A DNA stretch of 15,422 bases from Planctomycetota bacterium (GTDB taxonomy: Bacteria; Planctomycetota; SBBH01; JACQRN01), in assembly GCA_016206515.1 (NCBI GenBank), contig JACQRN010000035.1:1-15422 (forward strand), given 5' to 3'. Positions within the stretch are counted from its first letter, which is position 1. The number at the start of each line of letters is the position of its first letter. Under the pieces are notes generated by a model, which worked only from the letters and a program-made list of their open reading frames with translations, had not been told where the DNA came from and made no database searches. The translations under genes were made by a program, and so were the position numbers. This document shows, in pieces, positions 7,083 to 14,069 of the stretch.

Positions 7083-8251
7083 ACCGGCACGGGAGGGCGC
7101 CAGGCGCGGCGTCCCCCGGCGGGCGTGGCGTTCCGCGCCCCGAGGAGCCCACGGTAGACCTCGAGCGTGCGGCGGGCCGCCAGGGCCCAGGAATACTCCC
7201 TCAAAATCCTCTCTTGGAACGCCCCGGACCGCCCCCTCACCAGGCCCCGCCGGAGCGCAGCGAGAAGGTCGTCTTCCGTGCCGTCCGTGTACTCGACCTC
7301 GTCGGCGAAGTATTCGCGGGTCGTCCCGCGCGATGTGACGACGACCGGCGTCCCGCAGGCGGCCGCCTCGATCGCCGCGAGCCCCGGCGTCTCGAGCCAG
7401 GACGGGAGTACGAACAGGCGCGCAGCGCGGTACGCCGAGCCCAGCATCGGGGAGTCGTGCGGGAGGGCCCCCAGCCAAGTCACGCCCCCGCGCGTAGTCC
7501 CCTCCTCCGGAAGCCCCGCGGAGCGGCACGAGCGCAGGTACTCCCCGTACGTCGCCACGGGCTCCCCGATGAGGACGAGCCGGAGGTCCGCCTCCTGTGC
7601 ACGCAGACGCGCCTCGCGGAGGCGGGCGAAGACCCGCAGGAGGGCCAGTTGGTTCTTGCGCGGCTCGATCCGCCCGACGCAGAGAAGGAAATCCCGCACG
7701 CCGTGGGCCCCCACGAACGCCTCCGGGTCGGCGAGCGCGAGGACAGGATCGACCCCGTTCGGGACGACCTCGATCCGGTCCGGCCGGACGGCGAAGTGCC
7801 TTCGCAGACAAGAGGCTTCCCCCTCGGAGTTCGGCAGGACCCGATCCGCCATGCGCAGGAGTTCCCCCCGGGCGGAGGGGCAGGAGGGCCAGAGGATCTT
7901 TGTCGCATGATGGCCCGCCGCGCGAATCTTCTCGCGGAGCCCCGTGTGGGAGCGCCACATCGAGGCGAAATCGGCCCAGTAGATGCTCGATACGACGACC
8001 GACACCCCCTGGGCATGGCCAGAGCGCGCCAGTTCCAGGAAGTCGCGGACCGACCCGAACAGGTGCAGGATGTCGTACTCGGCCAGGGACGTCCGCCAGA
8101 GGTCGAACAGGTCCACGCGCACACCGAGGCGCTGCAGCTCGTGCCGCGTGCGCAGGAGCTGGACCTCCCCGCCACCCGGACTCTGGAACGCCCACAGGTA
8201 CGAGGCGAAGCAGACCTTCGGGGAAAACCGTTCCGAGATCACGCGCGTCAT
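7079..8251 (-). CDS. Family 4 (GT-B) glycosyltransferase
   Basis: 390 residues from ATG 8251. A longer open frame reaches 8443, but that part is a shadow of the upstream GT-C gene, whose TAG ends one base before this ATG. GT-B marks are SPGGGEVQ at 24-31 (donor loop in the N-domain), NSEGEASCLRRHF at 141-153, VVPNGVDP at 162-169, CVGRIEPRKNQ at 191-201, and the C-domain E-x7-E motif in WLETPGLAAIEAAACGTP (Glu287 and Glu295). These retaining enzymes transfer a sugar from a nucleotide donor at the cytoplasmic side of the membrane. No signal peptide or transmembrane helix is seen. The donor is not predictable, though UDP-ManNAc from the co-transcribed wecB is plausible. It is the middle gene of block B, and its stop overlaps the wecB GTG. 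Confidence 0.95.
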   Translation of the reverse strand: MTRVISERFSPKVCFASYLWAFQSPGGGEVQLLRTRHELQRLGVRVDLFDLWRTSLAEYDILHLFGSVRDFLELARSGHAQGVSVVVSSIYWADFASMWRSHTGLREKIRAAGHHATKILWPSCPSARGELLRMADRVLPNSEGEASCLRRHFAVRPDRIEVVPNGVDPVLALADPEAFVGAHGVRDFLLCVGRIEPRKNQLALLRVFARLREARLRAQEADLRLVLIGEPVATYGEYLRSCRSAGLPEEGTTRGGVTWLGALPHDSPMLGSAYRAARLFVLPSWLETPGLAAIEAAACGTPVVVTSRGTTREYFADEVEYTDGTEDDLLAALRRGLVRGRSGAFQERILREYSWALAARRTLEVYRGLLGARNATPAGGRRAWRPPVPV

Positions 8252-8252
8252 C

Positions 8253-9659
8253 CTATCCGCCCGCGCGATCCATTTCGACGACCCGCGCGCCCGCCAGACG
8301 CGCGAAGGCCGCCGCCGCGAACATCCCGAGCGCGGGTTCGAGGGGGAAACGGTACCGCTCCTCCCCGTGCGAAAGCGCGTTCGCCGCGATCCAGGCAAGG
8401 ACGAACAGCAGGAGAAAGACGGCGCCCGCGCTGCGGGGGGCACCGAGGTTCCCGCGTATCGCAGGAAGCGTCCCGGCCAGCCATCCGGCCAGGAGGAGGG
8501 AATAGAAGACGCTGCAGAGGGTCCCCCCCTTGTGATAGACCTGCGCGCGCACCCACCCGGGGTCCGCCAGGATCTCCGGCGGGGTCGTCCGGTGGTTGTA
8601 CCAGACCGCCCACGCGGTCTGCGTCGGGTACCACCCCGGGTTCCCCGCGGGGCCGACGATCCCGAACATCTCGCAGAAGGAGTACCCCATGTTCGCCAGG
8701 AGGCGGGCAGGCTCGTTCTTCACGAAGGACAGGAACGCCGCGCGGCCGAACCGGTACTGCTCGATCTCGTTCTGCATCGACATGTACAAAACGCAGTCGT
8801 CGTGCGTCCGGTTGCGCATCATCAACCCCTTCGTCACGGTCGTGGTGTACGGGATGACCTCGCCGAACTGGACGTAGTTGCGCACCCCCCACGGGAACTC
8901 CACGCAGAGCGTCAGGAGGAGGAACACGACGGCCTTGCGCCAAGCGACCCATGGCGACGCACCCGTCCCCGCGGCGGCAAGTCGGAACGCCGCCGGAAGC
9001 GTCCAGCACAGGAGCGTCGCCTGCGGCCGCACGAAGGCGCCAAGGCCGATCAGGAGCCCCGCGGCGAACGTGCGCCCCGTGACGCGCGCGCGGTCGTCGC
9101 GCAACGCCTCGTGGATCGCCCCGTACATCAGCAGCGTCCCGAGGTGCTCCTCCAGGACGACCCCCGAGGCGAGGATGTGCGTCGGGTTGAGCGCCGTCAG
9201 GAGCCCCGCGAGGAACCCGACACGGTGACCCCAGATCCGCGCGGCGATTCCCCCCGCCAGGGGCGCGATCAGAGCCAGGCAGACAGCCCCCACGCAGAGA
9301 ATCCAGCCCCGCTGCACCCCGAAGAGTCCGATCCAGGGCGCAAGGAAGAACGGGTACCCGGGGGGCCGGTGCGCCGTCGGCCGGTCCGTCCCCCACTCCG
9401 TGTACCCCAGGCCGTGGGCCAGGTGGTAGGCCCGCCGCAGCGAAATCGCCCCCTCGTCGACGCGCGGGCCGTCGAGGGCGACCTCGGTCCCGGACCCCCC
9501 GACCCACGCCAGCCTCGGCGCCAGGGCAAGCAGGAACAACGCGACCGCGGCACGCCAGGACAGTCCGGGACGATCCTCGCCGGCGAAGAAACCGCGCCGA
9601 CGCAGCAGGACCGCCGCCCCGAACGCCAGGCCCCATCCCACCAGGTAGTACTTCCACAC
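8253..9659 (-). CDS. GT-C (GT39-like) integral membrane glycosyltransferase
   Basis: 468 residues. Marks are an outside loop with VDEG at 67-70 (the D-E pair of the family), HRPPGYPFFLAPWI at 97-110, TALNPTHILA at 155-164, GAFVRPQA at 207-214, PWGVRNYVQFGE at 256-267 and HGEERYRFPLEP at 431-442. Helices alternate throughout. GTG 9659 is chosen because it begins just before the first hydrophobic segment. The frame is open further upstream only as a shadow of the divergent methyltransferase. No Shine-Dalgarno is present. A perfect TATAAT ends 10 bases before the GTG, so the mRNA may be leaderless. The protein likely transfers a sugar from polyprenyl phosphate outside the membrane. It is the first gene of block B, ending one base before the GT4 start codon. 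Confidence 0.9.
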   Translation of the reverse strand: MWKYYLVGWGLAFGAAVLLRRRGFFAGEDRPGLSWRAAVALFLLALAPRLAWVGGSGTEVALDGPRVDEGAISLRRAYHLAHGLGYTEWGTDRPTAHRPPGYPFFLAPWIGLFGVQRGWILCVGAVCLALIAPLAGGIAARIWGHRVGFLAGLLTALNPTHILASGVVLEEHLGTLLMYGAIHEALRDDRARVTGRTFAAGLLIGLGAFVRPQATLLCWTLPAAFRLAAAGTGASPWVAWRKAVVFLLLTLCVEFPWGVRNYVQFGEVIPYTTTVTKGLMMRNRTHDDCVLYMSMQNEIEQYRFGRAAFLSFVKNEPARLLANMGYSFCEMFGIVGPAGNPGWYPTQTAWAVWYNHRTTPPEILADPGWVRAQVYHKGGTLCSVFYSLLLAGWLAGTLPAIRGNLGAPRSAGAVFLLLFVLAWIAANALSHGEERYRFPLEPALGMFAAAAFARLAGARVVEMDRAGG

Positions 9660-9667
9660 GGGGGCGC

Positions 9668-9679
9668 GGATTATAGTCC
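9668..9679. promoter_or_regulatory. Near-palindromic -10 element, candidate divergent promoter
   Basis: The 27-bp gap between the two divergent start codons is GC-rich except for GGATTATAGTCC, an imperfect dyad (10 of 12 positions symmetric) centred at 9673-9674, the middle of the gap. Read on the - strand it gives TATAAT (9675 to 9670), and on the + strand TATAGT (9672-9677). The hexamers end 10 and 9 bases before the GTG codons of the two genes. I see no good -35 box at 16-18 bp on either side. Confidence 0.6.
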
Positions 9680-9686
9680 CGGACCT

Positions 9687-10568
9687 GTGGAGACACGCCT
9701 CGCGCCACCCCCAGGGCACGGAACGCTTCCCTGCCCGGTCTGCCTCGCCCCGAGCCGGTCCACCCATGCCTCGGGGCCGGTGCGCCTCCACCGCTGCGAA
9801 GGATGCCTGCACCGCTTCACCGACCTCGAGGCGCTCCGGGGGCGTCCCGCCTACGACGACACCTACTACGGAAAGACGCACCGCTCGTGGAACGAGCATC
9901 CGAACGTCGAACTCTTCGGGCGGTTCGCCGAACGGATCGGGCGCCTGGCGCCGCGCGCGCGAAGCCTCCTGGACGTCGGGTGCGGCCGCGGGGATCTCCT
10001 GCGGCACCTGCGCGCTCGCCTGAGCGGGGTTGCGCTGCACGGCGTCGATCTCGCGCCGCAGGAGCCCGGCGAGGGAATCGGCTTCTTCCTCGGGGACTTC
10101 CTCGAGACCCCGACGGACAGGACGTTCGACGTCGTGACCAGCCTCGCGGTGATCGAGCACGTTCCGGACATCCGCCGCTTCGCGCGACGCGTGCGGGACC
10201 TGTGCGCACCGGGGGGGATCGCCCTCCTGACGACGCTCGACGACGGCAGCGTCCTGTACGGGGCCGCCCGGGCACTCTTCGCCTGCGGAGTGAGGGGCCC
10301 CTTCCGGCGCCTCTATCACCCCCACCATGTCCACCACTTCAGCACAGCCTCGTTCCGGGAGCTCCTGGAGCGGGCGGGACTGGAGATCCTCGAGACGATC
10401 CACCACAACGTCCCCCTGCGATCCGTGGACCTCCCCCCCGGCGCGCTCCCGGTCCGCGCCGTCCAGAGGGCCGGCGTGTGGGGGACGTTCACCCTCGGTC
10501 GCCTCTCGGGGAGGACCTACCTCCAGACCGCCGTCTGCCGCAGACCCGCGCGGGAAGGCGCACCGTGA
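9687..10568 (+). CDS. Class I SAM methyltransferase with N-terminal cysteine pairs
   Basis: 293 residues from GTG 9687, the first in-frame start after the divergent promoter. No Shine-Dalgarno precedes it, so it may be leaderless. The N-terminus has CPVC at 16-19 and CEGC at 37-40, a zinc-ribbon-like pair common in methyltransferases of surface-glycan clusters. The SAM fold follows: LLDVGCGRGD at 94-103, GVDLAP at 119-124, FDVVTSLAVIEHV at 147-159 and a C-terminal HHVHHFS at 213-219. This is the Methyltransf_23 pattern. A sugar or glycan-lipid intermediate is the likely substrate, by context only. It overlaps the next gene by GTGA and opens block C. Confidence 0.93.
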   Translation: METRLAPPPGHGTLPCPVCLAPSRSTHASGPVRLHRCEGCLHRFTDLEALRGRPAYDDTYYGKTHRSWNEHPNVELFGRFAERIGRLAPRARSLLDVGCGRGDLLRHLRARLSGVALHGVDLAPQEPGEGIGFFLGDFLETPTDRTFDVVTSLAVIEHVPDIRRFARRVRDLCAPGGIALLTTLDDGSVLYGAARALFACGVRGPFRRLYHPHHVHHFSTASFRELLERAGLEILETIHHNVPLRSVDLPPGALPVRAVQRAGVWGTFTLGRLSGRTYLQTAVCRRPAREGAP

Positions 10569-11548
10569 GCGAGCCGCCTCTCCTGACCCTCGTGATCCCC
10601 TGCTACAACGAACAGGAGGTGTTCCCTCCCCTCCGCGAGGCCGTCGTGTCGCTCCTGGACGCGCTGGCGCCGGACCTGCGCACCGAGGTCATCCTCGTGG
10701 ACGACGGCAGCCTGGACGCGACCTGGCGCCTGATCGAGGCGTTCGCCGCGGACGACCCGCGCGTGCGCGGGATCGCGCTGTCGCGCAACTTCGGCCACCA
10801 ACAGGCGCTCACCTGCGGGTACGACTTCGCGCGCGGGGACGCCGTCGTCACCCTCGACGCAGACCTGCAGGACCCGCCCGAGGCGGTGCACCGCATGGTC
10901 GCGAGGTGGCGGGAGGGGGCGGACGTCGTCTACGCCGTGCGCGCGCGGCGCGAGGGGGAGACGCTGTTCAAGCGCGCGAGCGCCGCCGCCTTCTACCGCA
11001 TACTTCGCCTGGCCGGGGCGCGCCAGGTGCGCTCCGACGCAGGGGACTTCCGTCTCATGAGCCGCCGGTGCCTCGACGCACTCCGGGGGATGAAGGAGCA
11101 GCACCGTTTCCTCCGGGGGATGGTCGGCTGGCTCGGCTTCCGTTCCGCCGAGATCGTCTACGACCGCGCCCCTCGCCGGGCGGGGACCACGAAGTACCCG
11201 CTGCGCAGGATGGTGCGCTTCGCCCTCGACGCGACCCTCTCCTTCAGCATCCTGCCCCTGCGCCTGACGTTCCTCTTCGCGGGAGGGCTGACCGCCGCGA
11301 TCCTGTCGTACCTCGCCTACGTCGCGGCACGGTACTGGTTATACGACGTCGCACTCGTCCCCGGTTGGACGAGCCTGCTTCTGTCGATCATGGCGTTCGG
11401 CGCGTTGAACCTCGTCTGCCTGGGGATCCTGGGGGAGTACGTCGGCCGGATCTTCGAGGAGGCGAAGGGCCGCCCCCTGTACGTCGTGCGCGAGGTGGCC
11501 GCGCGCCCGGACGGCGGTCCGGCCGCGCCGGTCCCCCGCTCGCCGTGA
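10565..11548 (+). CDS. Bactoprenol-type GT2 glycosyltransferase with two C-terminal membrane helices (GtrB/DPM1-like)
   Basis: 327 residues, starting at a GTGA overlap with a GGAAGG stretch upstream. The catalytic domain has VIPCYNEQE at 10-18, VDDGS at 45-49, SRNFGHQQAL at 73-82, LDADLQDPPE at 97-106 (DxD metal site), GDFRLMSRR at 160-168 and HRFLRGMVGW at 180-189. Two hydrophobic helices follow at about 231-256 and 265-290, then GRPLYVVRE at 302-310. This is the standard layout of enzymes that move a sugar from a nucleotide to polyprenyl phosphate at the cytoplasmic face. The product would be the donor for GT-C enzymes such as the two downstream. It overlaps the next methyltransferase by GTGA. 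The sugar (glucose, mannose, GlcNAc or another) is unknown. Confidence 0.95.
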   Translation: MSEPPLLTLVIPCYNEQEVFPPLREAVVSLLDALAPDLRTEVILVDDGSLDATWRLIEAFAADDPRVRGIALSRNFGHQQALTCGYDFARGDAVVTLDADLQDPPEAVHRMVARWREGADVVYAVRARREGETLFKRASAAAFYRILRLAGARQVRSDAGDFRLMSRRCLDALRGMKEQHRFLRGMVGWLGFRSAEIVYDRAPRRAGTTKYPLRRMVRFALDATLSFSILPLRLTFLFAGGLTAAILSYLAYVAARYWLYDVALVPGWTSLLLSIMAFGALNLVCLGILGEYVGRIFEEAKGRPLYVVREVAARPDGGPAAPVPRSP

Positions 11549-12288
11549 CGACCGCCGAGTTCGACCGGCATGCCCCCGGCTACCGCGGCGGGATGGAGCA
11601 CCCCTTCAAGCGCATAGTCGGCGCCGGGCTCGACGACTTCATGCGCCCGAAGGCGCGCTGGCTGCTGCGGGACCTCGAGCGGCACCCGCTCCGGCGGAGC
11701 GCCAGCGTCCCCGCGCGCCTCCTGGACTACGGCTGCGGGACCGGCGCCTTCCTGCGCGCGCTACGCGCAGAGGCGCTGCGCGCAGAGGGGTTCGACGGCG
11801 ACCTGGCGGGATGCGACCCCTCGCGGGAGATGCTGGCGGAGGCCCGCCGGACATGGGCGGGCGGGACGCCGCCGGCCTTCGACCCGATGGAGGGGCGCTG
11901 TGCCCCCTATTCCGATGGCATGTTCGACGTGGTCGTCGCCTGCGGCGTGCTCCACCATGTCCCGCCGCGGGAACGCCCCGATGCGTACCGCGACATCGCG
12001 CGCCTCCTGGCGAGCGGCGGACGCGCCTACGTCTTCGAGCACAATCCGTTCCATCCCGCGACGCAGATGGTCGTCCGGACCACCCAGCTCGACCGCGATG
12101 CGATCCTGCTCCGGCCCGCCGAGACGCGCACAGGCCTGCGCGCGCAGGGACTCCGTCCCCTGCGGACCCGCCACCTCCTCCTGCTCCCGCCCCGCACGCG
12201 GGCGCTGCGGGCCCTCGACCTCCTCCTCGACCGCGTCCCGCTGGGCGCCCAGTACGTGGTGGCCTCCGAACGCGCAGTGGAAACGTAG
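11545..12288 (+). CDS. Class I SAM-dependent methyltransferase
   Basis: 247 residues from GTG 11545, a GTGA overlap with the GT2. The SAM motif is LLDYGCGTG at 59-67, with an acidic strand end in CDPSREML at 90-97. FDVVVACGVLHHVPP at 127-141 and FEHNPFHP at 164-171 mark a recurrent family seen next to glycan genes. The C-terminal part (LRTRHLLLLPP, about 206-216) also fits it. Substrate unknown; methylation of a sugar or lipid-linked glycan is inferred from context. Residues 72-81 repeat (ALRAE twice) because of a 15-bp tandem duplication just after motif I. The stop TAG is followed by a 23-bp gap, the only non-overlapping junction in block C. Confidence 0.93.
   Translation: MTTAEFDRHAPGYRGGMEHPFKRIVGAGLDDFMRPKARWLLRDLERHPLRRSASVPARLLDYGCGTGAFLRALRAEALRAEGFDGDLAGCDPSREMLAEARRTWAGGTPPAFDPMEGRCAPYSDGMFDVVVACGVLHHVPPRERPDAYRDIARLLASGGRAYVFEHNPFHPATQMVVRTTQLDRDAILLRPAETRTGLRAQGLRPLRTRHLLLLPPRTRALRALDLLLDRVPLGAQYVVASERAVET
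11758..11787 (+). repeat. 15-bp tandem duplication in the methyltransferase gene
   Basis: GCGCTACGCGCAGAG (11758-11772) is followed directly by GCGCTGCGCGCAGAG (11773-11787), differing at one base. It encodes ALRAEALRAE in the helix after SAM motif I. The near identity implies a recent duplication, and it is in frame. Confidence 0.85.
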
Positions 12289-12294
12289 GACCGC

Positions 12295-12300
12295 TACACT
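12295..12300 (+). promoter_or_regulatory. Weak candidate -10 box before the GT-C gene
   Basis: TACACT matches TATAAT at four of six positions and ends 11 bases before GTG 12312. It lies in the only real gap of block C (23 bp), and no Shine-Dalgarno is present before the GTG. The spacing resembles that at the divergent promoter. No -35 box is apparent. Confidence 0.25.
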
Positions 12301-12311
12301 GCGCGCTGGCC

Positions 12312-14069
12312 GTGCCCCAGCGCTCGTGGCTCTGGATCCCCGTCGTCGCCTACCTGGCGTTGGCCCTGCACGTCTCGCACAGGAACTCCGCGGCGTTCGA
12401 CGAGATCCACCACCACCTGCCCAGCGGCTACACGGCGCTGGAGCGCGGCACATTCTGGATGAAGAACGGCACGAACCCCCCGTTCTTCGACGCGGCGTAC
12501 TGCCTGCCGCTTTGGGGGATGGACCTGCACCCGGCGTGGGACCACCCGTCGCTCGCCGCCCAGGACCGCCCCGGCTTCGGCGTGGAGCTCGCGTTCCATT
12601 CGGGTGGGGACCTGACGCGAATCCTGTCGCGCGCGCGCCTCCTTCCGATCCTCGTGGGGGCCGCCGGGGTCTGGGCCGCCGGGGCGCTGGGAACGCTCCT
12701 GTGCGGGGCGCGCGGGGGGCTTCTCGCCGCATGGGTCACCGCGTTGAACCCCCTCTACCTGGCGAACGCGCACCTCGTGAAGTCGGACGTGGCCGCCGGG
12801 ACCTTCGCGGCCCTCACGGCGCTGGCCGTGCTGCGGGACCTGCGAGCGCCGTCGACATCGGGGCTCTGGTTCGCGGGGATCTTCCTCGGCGCGGCGCAGC
12901 TGGCCAAGTTCTCCTGCCTGGCGCTCTACGGGATCCTGCCGGTCTGGTTCTGGCTGGGGACGCAGAGCCGCTGGGCGCACGAGCGCCGCTCGCGCGCCTG
13001 GTGCGCACGACGCATGGGTGCGCTCCTGGGAATCAGTCTGCTGACGGTATGGGGCGGGTACGGATTCCAGGTGCAGCCTCTTCTGCAGAACGACGCGGAT
13101 CCGGCTCCCGAACTGGACATCCTCGAGCAGGCCGCGGAACGAGCGGGGCTTTCGCCTATCGCACCGCTCCTGCGCCGCGCCGCCTTGGAGGCGCCGGTCC
13201 CCATGGCCGACTACCTCGACAGCCTGCCGGGGACGCTCGTCTTCGCCATGCGCCAAGGGTACGCGATCCAATTCTTCCTCGGAGAGATCTCCCGGGACGG
13301 ATGGTGGTCCTACTACCCCGTGGCACTGCTCCTGAAGAACCCGGTCGGACTGTGGATCCTGCTGGCCCTCGGCCTGTGTGCCCGACCCGGCGCGAGCGGA
13401 CGACGCTTCGAGGAGATCGCCCTGACGTGCTGGTGCATCGCCTTCCTGGCGATCGCCTGCGCCAGCCGGAACAACACGGGCGTGCGGTACCTCTTCCCGA
13501 TCCTCCCCTGCCTCTGGACGCTCGCGGGGCGCGCGGCGGCGGACCCCATCACGGAGGCCCCCGGGACCGCCACCCCCATACGCCTTCGCAAGATTGCCTG
13601 TGGCTTGGCGTTCGCCCTCTTCGCCGTGGAATCCCTCTCGATACATCCATACCCCGTGGGGCACTTCTCCTGGGCGGTCGGAGGCGGCAGACAGGGGTAC
13701 CGCTACCTGCGGGACTCGAACGTGGATATGGGACAGGGTCTTGCCGCACTCGCGGATTTCGAACGGACGTTCGACGAGCCCGGATGGGAGTTGGCGGTGG
13801 ACTACGGAGGCGGCAACGCGACCGGGGAACTCCTGCAGTACTACGGGATCCGATCGCGCCGGATCAGCGATGGGGAGCGTGCGATGGAGCGCATCGAGCC
13901 ACGTCCCGGTGTCCTCTATGCTGTCAGCGCCATGGCCATGCACCGGCCTGACAGACCCTACGCCTTCCAGTGGATGCGCGGGGAGCGGGCCGAGCGCCAA
14001 GTCGGCGGGAGTCTGTTCCTCTTTCGCTCCCCCGCCGGGCCGAGGCGCGTCCCACAGGACGCGAAATGA
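12312..14069 (+). CDS. GT-C (GT39-like) membrane glycosyltransferase with large C-terminal outside domain
   Basis: 585 residues. GTG 12312 is the only usable start after the previous stop: the upstream in-frame valine codon is GTA, and the first helix begins at residue 7. Family marks are AFDEIHHHLPSGY at 28-40 (D-E pair), NGTNPPFFDAAYCLPL at 52-67, RLLPILVG at 109-116, VKSDVAAGTFAAL at 156-168, LAKFSCLALYG at 197-207, WWSYYPVALLLKNPVG at 331-346 and GVRYLFPILP at 390-399. The tail carries DSNVDMGQGLAAL at 468-480, close to the DSNxDWGQ motif of this subfamily. It should act outside the membrane with a polyprenyl-phosphate donor, probably that made by the GT2 of the same block. It overlaps the last gene by ATGA. 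Confidence 0.9.
   Translation: MPQRSWLWIPVVAYLALALHVSHRNSAAFDEIHHHLPSGYTALERGTFWMKNGTNPPFFDAAYCLPLWGMDLHPAWDHPSLAAQDRPGFGVELAFHSGGDLTRILSRARLLPILVGAAGVWAAGALGTLLCGARGGLLAAWVTALNPLYLANAHLVKSDVAAGTFAALTALAVLRDLRAPSTSGLWFAGIFLGAAQLAKFSCLALYGILPVWFWLGTQSRWAHERRSRAWCARRMGALLGISLLTVWGGYGFQVQPLLQNDADPAPELDILEQAAERAGLSPIAPLLRRAALEAPVPMADYLDSLPGTLVFAMRQGYAIQFFLGEISRDGWWSYYPVALLLKNPVGLWILLALGLCARPGASGRRFEEIALTCWCIAFLAIACASRNNTGVRYLFPILPCLWTLAGRAAADPITEAPGTATPIRLRKIACGLAFALFAVESLSIHPYPVGHFSWAVGGGRQGYRYLRDSNVDMGQGLAALADFERTFDEPGWELAVDYGGGNATGELLQYYGIRSRRISDGERAMERIEPRPGVLYAVSAMAMHRPDRPYAFQWMRGERAERQVGGSLFLFRSPAGPRRVPQDAK

Noticed and set aside
8248..9708. Alternative - strand frame over the block B GT-C gene
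   Set aside because: Lacks hydrophobic helices and family motifs; the frame ending at 8253 carries VDEG, HRPPGYP and RYRFPLEP.
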